A stretch of 64,000 bases of DNA. Source: Fibrobacter sp. Lineage in GTDB: Bacteria; Fibrobacterota; Chitinivibrionia; Chitinivibrionales; Chitinispirillaceae. Both the position numbers and the translations under genes were made by a program. Of this stretch, positions 1-9,289 are shown one piece after another (the stretch's first letter is position 1; every line of letters begins with the position of its first letter). Below the pieces are notes generated by a model that saw nothing but the letters and a program-made list of their open reading frames with translations, did not search any database and was not told the DNA's origin. The stretch spans positions 1-64,000 of the forward strand of contig JAAZBG010000153.1 in the NCBI GenBank assembly GCA_012513915.1, read 5' to 3'.

Positions 1-3000
1 TATTTGGATTATATGTAACAGTATATGTTGGTTTTCCACTCCATCTTGCATATAACGTATCATCCCTTTCACCTTTTACAAAAACAGCATTTGAAGCATA
101 GGATACACCACTGCCATCAGCTTTTGTATTCCACCCGACAAATGTAAATCCACTTTTGACAAGAGAACCCGAATTATCCTTAACCGTCACATTTACTCCG
201 GGAAGATAGAGATTTTCATCTTTTGGAACCGCTCCGTTTGTACTCCCGTTTGCAGAATAAATGACTTTATACAATTTCTCTGTTGTCCAGACTGCATATA
301 AGGCAATATTATCCGACATTACAATTGTATCACCGGGCATATAGATTTTAAGCGTATGATCAGGATCATAAGAAGAACGGCTCCATCCTGCAAATGAATA
401 GCCGATTTTGAGAAGAGAACTCATGCTGCCCGTTATGACAGCAGCAGAACCTTCTTTATAAAGCGAATTATCAGCCGGCACGTTACCTGATGTCGCCTCA
501 TTTCCATAGTATGTCAATTTATATGTCAAGGCAGTATTTTTTGTCCAGACAGCGTACAATACAACATTTTGGGTATCTATCTTAATATCTGCATTTGGTG
601 AATAGGATGTCCCGGTGCCTTCAGCATTTACATTCCACCCGGTAAAGATAAATCCATCCTTCTGAAGATTACCGGTATTGCCAAGGACAATAGCTGTAGC
701 GCCATTTTCATACGCATTATTATCAACAGGTACGTCACCGGTAGTTTTTCCGTTATCCTGATACGATACTGTATAGGTTCGTTTAGTCGACCATCTTGCA
801 TAGAGCGTTGTATTTTCAGTGATTGAAAAGGTAGCGCCTTCTACATACGGATTTCCCGTTCCATCAGCGTTCGTATTCCACCCTGTAAAGGTAAATCCGG
901 TTCTTACAAGATTGCCATGATTGGGCAACACCGACACCAATGCACCTGATTCGTAATTATTACTGTCAACAGGTACAGTTCCATCCGTGCTCTCATTATC
1001 AACGTAGGTAACTGTGTATGTTTCACCTTCAGTCCAATATGCATAGAGTGTGACATTTGATGAATCCATACTAAACTTGTCATTTGCGTATAGTTTTTTC
1101 CCACTACCATCAGATTTCGTGTTCCATCCTGCAAAGGTGAAACCATCCTTAGCCAGATCATTGCTATTGTTGCGAACAATAACGAGACTTCCCGGTTCAT
1201 ACAGATTTGTATCAACCGGTACTGAACCCGATGTCTTCCCGTTATCATCATAAATAACATTGAATGCTATAACCTGTGACCATACAGCATATAAAACAAT
1301 ATCCCCAAGTACCGATATGCTGTCCTGGGGTGCATAGTGCTTCCCGTTTCCGTCTTTGTCAAAACACCACCCTGTAAACCGGTAACCTACTCTCTGAAGG
1401 TTGTTGTCATTAGCTTTGATCAGAGCCGTAGCGTGAAGTACATAATTGTTTACATCCTCAGGAACCCTACCGCTTGAATGCCCGTTACCATCATAAGTAA
1501 CTGTATACGTTTCATCCTGCGTCCAACTGGCATAAAGTACAATATTCGAATCTGCGACTGTGATTCCAACATCTGCCATATAGGTAATTCCACTACCATC
1601 AGGTTTGGTATTCCATCCTGCAAATGTATACCCGTCCCTGACAAGATTCCCCGTATTGGCTTTCACGACAATTCTCTGGCCGGATTCATACTTATTGTTA
1701 TCTTCAGGAACAGAACCGCTTGATTTTTCGTTACCATCGTAGGTTATCGAATACACGTCACGTTCGGTCCATTGGGCGTAAAGCTTTATATTACCTGTAA
1801 GTTTCAAGCTTACCAAAGCAGCATAGGCGACGCCACTGCCATTTTTCGCAGTATTCCAGCCGACGAATTGATACCCCGTTTTAACTAAACCACCGGTATT
1901 ATCCTTTACAATAATCGTCGCATTGGGTTCATATTCATTTCCGTCAACAGGTGGATCGCCGTCGGTTTGATCATTCCCATCGTACATAACAAAGTAGGTC
2001 TGTTTCTTTGTCCACCTGGCATACAGAACAATATCCTGGTTTATATTAGTTATTTCATAACCACCGACATATATATTACCCGATCCATCCGGTTGCGAAT
2101 TCCATTCACTGAAAACGAATCCATCTTTTACCAGACCATTTACATTACCCTTTATTGTAACATTATCACCGGGAGTATACGCGGTTGGATCAAATGGTAC
2201 TTTACCTCCGGTACTTCCGTTGTCATTATATGTAACTCTAAATGTTGGAGGTTGATTCCATTTTGCATACAGATGCACATTATCAGTACCGAACAGTACT
2301 ACGCCACCAGCTTTAATCGGCTCACCGGTAAAAAGAGTGTCTGTATACCACCCAACAAATTCGAATCGATCTTTTAGAAGCTGCCCGGTAATTGCCTTGA
2401 CAGTTGCACTATCACCTTTCCCGTAGAGTGTGTTGTCTGATGGTACATTTACAGCAACACTGTCATTGTCATGATACATTACCGAAAAAATCTTTTCGTC
2501 ACCAACAATTGACACTGTAAATAACGGTCCGGTTATTGTATCAAACTCATTTGCAACGATATAATAATAAACACCAGTACGATCGACCGTAACAGAATCA
2601 ATGACAAGTACACTGTCTGTCTCTCTGTCAATCAACGCAGTATCCTTATACCACTGATAAGTAAATGGGCCCGGCCCCGTAACAGCAGCACGTAAGATAA
2701 CCGTTTTCCCCGTATCGGTGTACACCTGCGAATCTCTGTTATTTATAAATTTTGGAACATAACCGTCGGTAAGTGCTGTAAAATGAACGGTATCTGAAAA
2801 AATATCGTTACCACCGTCATATTTACAATTTACAACAACTTCATGATCACCGTTAGTGAGTGACTTCAAAAGAAATGTACCATCACTCTGCCATTCTGTA
2901 AAATCACTACTGTCAACGTTTACCTGAAAAAAACACGCGTTATGATTTCCTTTAACCACCAGTAGTGCAGATGTTTTATGAATTGTATCATTTTTACCAA

Positions 3001-3163
3001 GATTACCCTCGTCATCATCATTAATTCTAAATGATGGTGGAACATAGTTGACACCATTCGGGTCAAGTGGATTAGAATCATTAAACACGCATAAAAACAG
3101 CAAAAGAAACGGGAAAATCAGGCTTATCGGAAAAAACCTGCTACTATGCACAAACGTTACCAT
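1..3163 (-). CDS. Surface protein with Ig-like domain and ten InlB-type repeats (3' end outside window)
   Basis: The reading frame starts at ATG 3163 behind a GAGGTG ribosome site and stays open to the window edge, which is why the ORF track omits it. The first ~30 residues form an N-terminal hydrophobic segment ending LFLC, a possible but non-ideal lipobox, followed by NPLDPNG. Around residues 135-220 there is an Ig-like segment (TYQWYKD, then GVYYYIVAN). From about residue 221 come repeats of ~81 residues of the Listeria-Bacteroides (InlB B-repeat) type, each with an F-x-GW core and ending in a YAxW-like strand. I count ten such ends, near 40, 287, 547, 786, 1032, 1282, 1522, 1765, 2009 and 2258, and those I checked are in frame. 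A cell-surface adhesion or binding role is inferred. The C-terminus, with any anchor or sorting signal, is not visible. It lies 17 bp after the beta-helix gene, so the two are probably one operon. Confidence 0.85.
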   Translation of the reverse strand, partial: MVTFVHSSRFFPISLIFPFLLLFLCVFNDSNPLDPNGVNYVPPSFRINDDDEGNLGKNDTIHKTSALLVVKGNHNACFFQVNVDSSDFTEWQSDGTFLLKSLTNGDHEVVVNCKYDGGNDIFSDTVHFTALTDGYVPKFINNRDSQVYTDTGKTVILRAAVTGPGPFTYQWYKDTALIDRETDSVLVIDSVTVDRTGVYYYIVANEFDTITGPLFTVSIVGDEKIFSVMYHDNDSVAVNVPSDNTLYGKGDSATVKAITGQLLKDRFEFVGWYTDTLFTGEPIKAGGVVLFGTDNVHLYAKWNQPPTFRVTYNDNGSTGGKVPFDPTAYTPGDNVTIKGNVNGLVKDGFVFSEWNSQPDGSGNIYVGGYEITNINQDIVLYARWTKKQTYFVMYDGNDQTDGDPPVDGNEYEPNATIIVKDNTGGLVKTGYQFVGWNTAKNGSGVAYAALVSLKLTGNIKLYAQWTERDVYSITYDGNEKSSGSVPEDNNKYESGQRIVVKANTGNLVRDGYTFAGWNTKPDGSGITYMADVGITVADSNIVLYASWTQDETYTVTYDGNGHSSGRVPEDVNNYVLHATALIKANDNNLQRVGYRFTGWCFDKDGNGKHYAPQDSISVLGDIVLYAVWSQVIAFNVIYDDNGKTSGSVPVDTNLYEPGSLVIVRNNSNDLAKDGFTFAGWNTKSDGSGKKLYANDKFSMDSSNVTLYAYWTEGETYTVTYVDNESTDGTVPVDSNNYESGALVSVLPNHGNLVRTGFTFTGWNTNADGTGNPYVEGATFSITENTTLYARWSTKRTYTVSYQDNGKTTGDVPVDNNAYENGATAIVLGNTGNLQKDGFIFTGWNVNAEGTGTSYSPNADIKIDTQNVVLYAVWTKNTALTYKLTYYGNEATSGNVPADNSLYKEGSAAVITGSMSSLLKIGYSFAGWSRSSYDPDHTLKIYMPGDTIVMSDNIALYAVWTTEKLYKVIYSANGSTNGAVPKDENLYLPGVNVTVKDNSGSLVKSGFTFVGWNTKADGSGVSYASNAVFVKGERDDTLYARWSGKPTYTVTYNPN

Positions 3164-3180
3164 AATAATTCACCTCAATG

Positions 3181-4140
3181 TCAAAACACCACATTACAAG
3201 CAATACCGTTATAATCTCCAGTCAGCGGAACTACCGAAACCTTATTTTTTTGTTTTTTATTCCAGAAGTAAAAAGTTACTCCCCCACCGGCTAAAAGAAC
3301 TGCCGGAATAAAGGATACAGTAGAATATGTTGCACTTGAATTTCTTCTCTTTTTATTAGATTCCATTGCCGTTCCGGCTGTATTGTGATACTTATTATCA
3401 TAGTCATACGCTTTAACCATATAGATCCCCGACATAACCAGACACACCCCCCCAGCCCCCATCGCACCTATCGCTGTCGGGTTGCGCCATGCATCAGGCG
3501 ATCGTTGTTTTTTAGGTTTTGAAACAGGTTGATCTTTTAGTTCAGGTTGCTGGCCAACTTGTTGTGAATCAGTATCCTGCATCTTGAAACTGATATTTAT
3601 TGATGGTTCCTCCTGATAACTGTATGGAATACCATCAGCGACATTTTTCATAGTTTCTTTAATTGTCAGATTTGACTGCCCGTTATTACTGAAAACGCCA
3701 TTTTCTATAACAATATCACCCTTGTACGACTTGACACCGTACACAGAATATTTAACAATAAAATTACTCATGATAACTTCTGTTGCATTTGCATTAATCA
3801 GAATACCATTCCAGTCAAAAGGATTCGGAAACTGAGGAGATACGTGATTAAATTTATTATCATTCTCTGTTGTAAAAACAACCGGTTTTTCAGGATCACC
3901 CTGAATGAGTAAAGACCCGCTGACAGTGATTCCGGTAAACGGTTTAAATAAAATTATACAACCTCGAGAAATTACAAGTTTTTTTCCGGGAGGAATGACA
4001 ACATCATCTGTGATCACATATGGATTTTGATCCATCACCAGTGTCATATCATCTACATCACCACTGAGTTTTACTTCAGCAAAAATGCAGAGAACATAAA
4101 ACAATATTCCCACACCTACCAGACAAAACCTCATATCCAT
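3181..4140 (-). CDS. Exported beta-helix-like protein with C-terminal membrane segments
   Basis: The 319-residue protein begins with a signal-like hydrophobic stretch (residues 5-21). Residues ~30-160 have the short alternating pattern of a right-handed parallel beta-helix: a VIPPGKKLVI cap-like strand, then SGSLLIQGDPEKPVVF and a W-N-GI-L-I-N turn. This is the layout seen in pectate-lyase-like (PbH1) surface proteins. A polar, lysine-rich linker (~185-220) follows, then two hydrophobic segments (about 222-245 and 275-292) and a short tail. No catalytic residues can be named. The helix is short, so it may be a structural or binding module rather than an enzyme. It sits directly upstream of the InlB-repeat gene on the same strand. 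The fold is inferred from the pattern; the family is not recognised. Confidence 0.65.
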   Translation of the reverse strand: MDMRFCLVGVGILFYVLCIFAEVKLSGDVDDMTLVMDQNPYVITDDVVIPPGKKLVISRGCIILFKPFTGITVSGSLLIQGDPEKPVVFTTENDNKFNHVSPQFPNPFDWNGILINANATEVIMSNFIVKYSVYGVKSYKGDIVIENGVFSNNGQSNLTIKETMKNVADGIPYSYQEEPSINISFKMQDTDSQQVGQQPELKDQPVSKPKKQRSPDAWRNPTAIGAMGAGGVCLVMSGIYMVKAYDYDNKYHNTAGTAMESNKKRRNSSATYSTVSFIPAVLLAGGGVTFYFWNKKQKNKVSVVPLTGDYNGIACNVVF

Positions 4141-4454
4141 TCGCCTTATTTAGAATTTAATCAGTCACTTACAATTCGAACCAACTAATACCACGCGGAG
4201 AAAAACCACATCTTTGTTCTTTGAAATATACATTAAACAAAGTCAAACTGTTAATAGACCAATATAATTAATTAAATATCCTTCTGATTAGTTATATTTT
4301 TTGAATTTTAAAAAAAAGTAACACTTATACTGAAACTGTTTTTGAAAAATGAAAACCATTAATTTTAAATTAATATATATCTTTATTATTACACACATCC
4401 TGGCAGGAAAACCCATTGGATTACCATCCGCAATCCGTAAACAGTACCAATAGT
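4141..4454. other. AT-rich intergenic region with one inverted repeat
   Basis: This gap lies between the beta-helix gene and the copper ATPase stop. It is strongly A/T-rich near 4260-4390, as expected for the promoter of the minus-strand surface operon, but I cannot assign -35/-10 boxes with confidence. At its edge an inverted repeat ccgtaaac/gtttacgg (4435-4442 and 4453-4460, 10-nt loop) overlaps the ATPase stop codon. It may be a weak terminator for the ATPase gene, although it has no T-run. Confidence 0.4.
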
Positions 4455-6860
4455 TTACGGAGATAATTTAACCCTGAATTTTTTGAGCATTAATGATAAA
4501 GAAATCACTGTGACTGAACTAAGCGACATTGCAAATGCAGCGTATTCCGGTTTAAATGAAAATCCCCAAAGTGGATATAACGCCCCGGCAGCCAAAGGAA
4601 TAAGTGATATATTATATGCAAATGCCCAGAAGATATTTTGTTTTATCCTGTTGTAAATCATCCTTCCAAGCTGTATTGATGTCACTATGTCAAGAGGATC
4701 ATTTTTAACAAGAATTATATCTCCACTTTCCAGTGCTATATCAGAACCATTTCCAAATGCGATACCGACATCGGCACCGCTTAGTGCAGCAGCATCATTG
4801 ATACCATCTCCTGTAAAAATTACTTTATTGCCGTTTTTTTGAAGTTCCTGAATTTTCTGCAACTTTCCTGATGGCAATACGGGGGCTATGGCAGTATCGA
4901 TCCCTACCCTTTCGGCAATACTTTTCGCAGACTGATAATTATCACCGGAAAGAACCATTGTATAAAACCCCATTGTTTTAAGCATTGCAACAGCCTGTTT
5001 TGAGTTTTCACGTAACGCATCTTCAATTGCTGCAACACTGGACAAGACACCGTTAACACTAAAAACAATAATACTACGCCCGGTTTTAATATGTTCTGCT
5101 ATAAAGGGATCTGCAGAAGACGTGTCTATTTTATTCGTTTTTGTAAATTCAACACTTCCCGCAACAAGGTCCATATTGTCAATACGACCAACAACTCCAC
5201 ACCCTTCAACTGAGACAAAATCATAAACAGGAACGCATTGAGCGCCCTGATGTTCTGCATATTTTATGATTGCATCAGCAAGCGGATGATTTGACTGTTT
5301 TTCGAGAGACATCATGAGAGAAAGGATTCGATTTGTATCTTCACCTTGAATATACAGATCAACTACCAGAGGAACTCCTTTCGTCAATGTTCCCGTTTTG
5401 TCAAATACAACAGTGTCACATTTTTTCATTGCTTCCAGAGATTCACCGTTCTTGATAAGTATACCCAGTTCTGCACCCCTGCCGATTCCTACTGAAACCG
5501 CAGTCGGAGATGCAAGCCCGAGTGCACACGGACAGGCAATCACAAGCACCGCTATCATTGATGTCAGACTGAAAAACACTGATGCATCAAAAATAAAATG
5601 CCACACAGTAAATGTCAGCAATGCAATACCAAGTATCACAGGAATAAACCATTGCACTACCCTGTCTGCGATTTTCTGTATCGGCGGTTTCATACGTTGA
5701 GCTGTTTCCACAATCTTTACAATTTGCGCAAGAACAGTATCATTCCCGACTTTTTGTGCAATAATTGTCAGTACTCCATTTTTATTGATTGTCCCGCTTG
5801 AAACAGTCAATCCTTCAGTCTTTTCAACCGGTATCGCTTCACCGCTAAGTAACGATTCATCAACAGAACTGTGTCCCCCCACAACCATACCATCAACTGG
5901 AATACTGTCACCGGGACGAATCCTGAGAACATCACCGGGAACTACTTCCACTATATCAACTTCATGTTCTGTATCGTCCAATACCTTTATTGCAGTCTTA
6001 GGTTGTAAACGAATCAGTTTACTGATCGTATCAGAGGCTTTTGCTTTTGCACGACTTTCAAGATATCTGCCAAGCATCAGAAACCCGCCAAGCATCAGTA
6101 CGGTATCAAACATTACAAATGAATGATCAAGCAGTATGTTAAATGTACCCAGGATACTTGATACAAGCGCGGTCCCGATCCCCAGGCAATACATCACATC
6201 CATGGTGAGCGATTTATTTACAATATCACGAATACCATTTCTGATAATAGGAAATATTACAAATGTAATTACAGGTGACAGTACAATTAATTGATATAAT
6301 GCGAATTTATGAATCGAAAGTTGAGGAATGTACATCATGATCATTAACGGAATACTGAAAACAAATGCTGCGACAATTCTGGCAATTGCAATCATTTTCC
6401 CGCGCAGTTCCTTTTGTAAGTCAATAGGGATATCATAATGTTCCTTGATTCCATTGAATTCAAAACCGGCATCTTTAACGAGATCTGGTATTGTGTCCAT
6501 ACCGTTAAATCCTTTAATCGTATGGATCAGAGCCTTCTCTCCAACAATATCAATGGAAATTTCAGAAACATTATTCAGTTCTGATAACGCATCATGAATC
6601 CTGGATGCACACGATGCACAATGCATTCCCTTTATGGATACTGTCAGTATATCTTTTTCACGAACAGAAAATCCCAGTTCCCTGATACAGTCACAAACTT
6701 TCAGACTGGTAATTTTCTTATTATCAATATCAATTACAGCATTGCCACTAACATGATCGATTGCAACACCGACAACACCAGGTTCTCTCAGTAGACGCTT
6801 TTTGATATTTTGTGAACAATTTACACAATTCATACCATCAATAATAATTTCCATGTTCAT
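4455..6860 (-). CDS. copA: Copper-translocating P1B-type ATPase
   Basis: An 801-residue heavy-metal P-type ATPase that uses ATP to move Cu(I) across the inner membrane, normally outward. Two N-terminal HMA metal-binding domains each carry CxxC (GMNCVNC near residue 10, GMHCASC near 78). The membrane metal site is CPC in the ACPCALG motif (~442). The phosphorylation site DKTGTLT is near 487 and the hinge GDGIND near 684, followed by the GNGSDIALES segment of this family. Length and order match CopA, and no key residue is missing. Two nearby ATGs (6860 and 6854) could start it; neither has a strong ribosome site. No CueR or CopZ gene adjoins it. The neighbouring deaminase is divergent, with 274 bp between the two starts. 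Confidence 0.95.
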   Translation of the reverse strand: MNMEIIIDGMNCVNCSQNIKKRLLREPGVVGVAIDHVSGNAVIDIDNKKITSLKVCDCIRELGFSVREKDILTVSIKGMHCASCASRIHDALSELNNVSEISIDIVGEKALIHTIKGFNGMDTIPDLVKDAGFEFNGIKEHYDIPIDLQKELRGKMIAIARIVAAFVFSIPLMIMMYIPQLSIHKFALYQLIVLSPVITFVIFPIIRNGIRDIVNKSLTMDVMYCLGIGTALVSSILGTFNILLDHSFVMFDTVLMLGGFLMLGRYLESRAKAKASDTISKLIRLQPKTAIKVLDDTEHEVDIVEVVPGDVLRIRPGDSIPVDGMVVGGHSSVDESLLSGEAIPVEKTEGLTVSSGTINKNGVLTIIAQKVGNDTVLAQIVKIVETAQRMKPPIQKIADRVVQWFIPVILGIALLTFTVWHFIFDASVFFSLTSMIAVLVIACPCALGLASPTAVSVGIGRGAELGILIKNGESLEAMKKCDTVVFDKTGTLTKGVPLVVDLYIQGEDTNRILSLMMSLEKQSNHPLADAIIKYAEHQGAQCVPVYDFVSVEGCGVVGRIDNMDLVAGSVEFTKTNKIDTSSADPFIAEHIKTGRSIIVFSVNGVLSSVAAIEDALRENSKQAVAMLKTMGFYTMVLSGDNYQSAKSIAERVGIDTAIAPVLPSGKLQKIQELQKNGNKVIFTGDGINDAAALSGADVGIAFGNGSDIALESGDIILVKNDPLDIVTSIQLGRMIYNRIKQNIFWAFAYNISLIPLAAGALYPLWGFSFKPEYAAFAMSLSSVTVISLSLMLKKFRVKLSP

Positions 6861-7085
6861 GATCGCTGTTTTCTTTTTCTGTATCAGGTTCGGATACTAT
6901 TACTTACAATTCCGGTATTTTTTAATCTCATATAGTATCATTACACGCAATCTATTAGTTTTAAATAAATGCGCACAGATACATCAACTTATTTTTGAAT
7001 TAACTGATAAGTATATGTATCTCTACTCAATATAGTGCATTATATTTATTGTTTTCAACAGATTAGTACTATTAAAAAGTACTGA

Positions 7086-7119
7086 TTGATTCCTGACGCC
7101 AAATGATATCGTCAATCAA
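7086..7119 (+). promoter_or_regulatory. Leader hairpin touching the deaminase ribosome site
   Basis: TTGAT-tcc-TGACG (7086-7098) can pair with CGTCA-ATCAA (7110-7119), leaving a 3-nt bulge and an 11-nt loop. The 3' arm overlaps the first bases of the AAGGAG ribosome site at 7118-7123. Such a stem could modulate translation, but this is only a structural observation. Confidence 0.3.
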
Positions 7120-7134
7120 GGAGATACTTCATCA

Positions 7135-7704
7135 ATGACTCAACCTTCATTCACATTAAAACTTCCTGAATGGATTAATAAAGAAATTGAAAAAAATGGT
7201 ACATTTTCAAGTGACGAACAAAAAATGCAGTTTGTGATCAATTGTGGTATTCAAAATGTCAAACTTCAGACTGGTGGTCCCTTTGCAGCCGCACTTTTCA
7301 ATGCAAAAACGCATGAACTTATTGCACCGGGAGTGAATGTCGTTGTTGCTTCACACTGTTCACTTGCACATGCGGAAATGATGGCAATCGGAATTGCTCA
7401 ACAGAAACTTGGATCTTTTGAACTTGGGAAAGACACAGAACTGTTTACAAGTACAGCACCATGCGCCATGTGTCTTGGTGCAATACCATGGTCAGGAGTC
7501 GGGCGGGTTGTCTGTGCCGCACGCGATGAAGATGCACGGGCAATCGGATTCGATGAAGGTGCGAAAATTGATAACTGGATAGATGCACTTACACAAAGAG
7601 GTATTTCTGTTACCGTTGACTTCATGCGTACCGAAGGAAAAGCAGTACTCGATTTGTATGCATCACTCGGCGGGAAAATTTACAATGGAACCGGGGAAGA
7701 GTAG
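7135..7704 (+). CDS. Nucleoside/guanine deaminase family protein (zinc-dependent)
   Basis: A 189-residue member of the cytidine/deoxycytidylate deaminase superfamily. The zinc site is visible as HAE near residue 79 and PCAMC near 109; the glutamate is the proton shuttle and the His and two Cys bind zinc. The segment GGPFAAALF near the start and the following helix fit the guanine-deaminase/TadA-like branch. It is longer than TadA (about 150-165 residues) because of an N-terminal extension, and it lacks obvious tRNA-binding features. A free nucleobase or nucleoside substrate is therefore more likely than tRNA, but I cannot name it. The start is supported by AAGGAG 11 bases upstream. It is divergent from copA and 86 bp before the esterase. 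Confidence 0.85.
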   Translation: MTQPSFTLKLPEWINKEIEKNGTFSSDEQKMQFVINCGIQNVKLQTGGPFAAALFNAKTHELIAPGVNVVVASHCSLAHAEMMAIGIAQQKLGSFELGKDTELFTSTAPCAMCLGAIPWSGVGRVVCAARDEDARAIGFDEGAKIDNWIDALTQRGISVTVDFMRTEGKAVLDLYASLGGKIYNGTGEE

Positions 7705-7790
7705 GAGCGATAAACTATCAGACTGTTTCGCGGGCAATGTGAGTAATTCCATATTAGCTTTTGCGGTTATTTTCAAAATACTACGAACGG

Positions 7791-8615
7791 ATGTCAAATA
7801 TGAAAATTGCAAGAAGTCGAATCATTACAGCGTTTCTGGTGATTTCTGTGCTATCTTGTTGCATGTTGACAGAATGTATCAACGGAAATGATATAGTATA
7901 CTGGACGCCAAAGGCATACAGTGTGAAGTCGTTTCTTACAGAGAAATCCGCTTATAACGGAAAAAAATACCTGGTATATGTAGTTCTGCCACCGGATTAC
8001 GAAAAGTCCGACACTCCATATCCAGTACTCTATACACTGGACGGCGAAGAATTGTATTGGCAATTCGGGAAAACCCTGGAAGAAAAGAAAAAGAGAGTCA
8101 TCCTTGTGACGATTGGAAATATGGGGGACCTAAACCGCAGTGAGGATAACGGAATGCCCGGAATAAAAAATTTTACTAAATTTGTAACTCAAGAGCTGGC
8201 TCCAATTATTGAAGACAATTATAATATTGATCCTCATAGAAGAGCAATTCTTGGACAGTCCTGGACCGGGGTTGGAGTGAGTTTCATGGCATTTATTGAA
8301 CCCACCGAAAACAGATATTTTCAGACATACATCTCCGCTGATGGTGCATATATCAGCTCTGTAAATGATGCTATTCATTCTCTGGCAAATACATTGAAAC
8401 AAAAGACTGACAGTTTACCGGTTACTTTAATTTTACGTTCGGCACAAAACGGAATGTATCAACTGGGAACGGCTTTTTATAATCAAATATCTCAATATAC
8501 CTTTAAAGACTATAACGTTTCATTTTCTGTTATTTCCAGGACATATCATGGCTGGTCAATAGTAGAGCCGGTTTTTCGGAGCTATATAGAAAATTATGAA
8601 GAAATAGAAGAGTAA
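7791..8615 (+). CDS. Putative exported esterase (esterase D / enterochelin esterase-like)
   Basis: An alpha/beta-hydrolase of about 274 residues resembling the putative esterase (PF00756-type) family that includes enterochelin and feruloyl esterases. The order is typical: YLVYVVLPPDY near the start, YPVLYTLDGEE, then the nucleophile elbow GQSWTG (~155) and a C-terminal YHGW that supplies the catalytic His. The signal peptide (MKIARSR then a hydrophobic run ending VLSCC) suggests export and possibly lipidation. The ORF-track start (a TTG at 7761) is unlikely. ATG 7791 or ATG 7800 fits the signal peptide, and neither has a strong ribosome site. The substrate is unknown; it could remove acyl groups from plant or microbial polymers or act on a siderophore. 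Confidence 0.75.
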   Translation: MSNMKIARSRIITAFLVISVLSCCMLTECINGNDIVYWTPKAYSVKSFLTEKSAYNGKKYLVYVVLPPDYEKSDTPYPVLYTLDGEELYWQFGKTLEEKKKRVILVTIGNMGDLNRSEDNGMPGIKNFTKFVTQELAPIIEDNYNIDPHRRAILGQSWTGVGVSFMAFIEPTENRYFQTYISADGAYISSVNDAIHSLANTLKQKTDSLPVTLILRSAQNGMYQLGTAFYNQISQYTFKDYNVSFSVISRTYHGWSIVEPVFRSYIENYEEIEE

Positions 8616-8698
8616 GTGATGCAGGAAAAAAACTATTCTTGTGTATTCCTGTCAGGAAGTGTTCCGTAAGCGAATTAATTATTTATATGTAGTTTTGA

Positions 8699-9265
8699 TC
8701 ACTTCCCATAGATCGGGAGATCCACTGTAGCACTAACCGGCACGATGTATAAAATCGTTTTTTTCTCAGTATCGATCACTTCCATGACCGGTCCGGTAAT
8801 AGAGATGTTTTTATTTTTGGCGTATTTTTCAAGTGATCCGTAAATTTTATAAATGCCTGTCGTAAATGAGAAAAAGGAGCGAAGTGGATATTTTCCGATA
8901 ATACAGTAGGATTTTCCGAATACATCAGATTTAAAAGGGGATTCCACCGGAATAAGTGAATCGGTCATGACACCGGAAATACTCCTAAGACTATCAGCAC
9001 TTTTATTGACAGGATTATCATAAAAAATGGTGAATCCACCTTTTATAAAAGGTACTTTCTTTACATCGCTCAGGTATTGATGAACGTTTTTTATTCTCGC
9101 ACCGACAGCTGAATAAGTACCGGTATACTCCTTGTACACAAGATAATACGGCCCTTTCTGCTCTTCAAAAAACTTTACTCTGTCAAAAACTCCAGCCTGA
9201 TAAAAAAGCAACCCGGAAGCAATAACAACAAACGATGCAATGGATGCTAGTGCGATCTTTAGCAT
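8699..9265 (-). CDS. Membrane-anchored GyrI-like domain protein
   Basis: 188 residues: one N-terminal membrane segment (about 3-25), then a GyrI/SOUL-like small-molecule-binding domain. Its two halves begin with PYYLVYKEYTG and PVMEVID and end in a LYIVPV strand. This is the anchored arrangement seen in bacterial relatives of the TEX264/GyrI-like group. No ligand is known from the sequence. It follows smc by 24 bp on the same strand and is likely co-transcribed, although a functional link to chromosome condensation is not implied. Confidence 0.7.
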   Translation of the reverse strand: MLKIALASIASFVVIASGLLFYQAGVFDRVKFFEEQKGPYYLVYKEYTGTYSAVGARIKNVHQYLSDVKKVPFIKGGFTIFYDNPVNKSADSLRSISGVMTDSLIPVESPFKSDVFGKSYCIIGKYPLRSFFSFTTGIYKIYGSLEKYAKNKNISITGPVMEVIDTEKKTILYIVPVSATVDLPIYGK

Positions 9266-9289
9266 GTAGTCAACCGCCTTTTTGTAAAT

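Noticed and set aside
1-2500. Regularly spaced repeats that might be mistaken for a CRISPR array
   Set aside because: The period is about 245 bp, the units are diverged and all lie in one open reading frame encoding InlB-type repeats.
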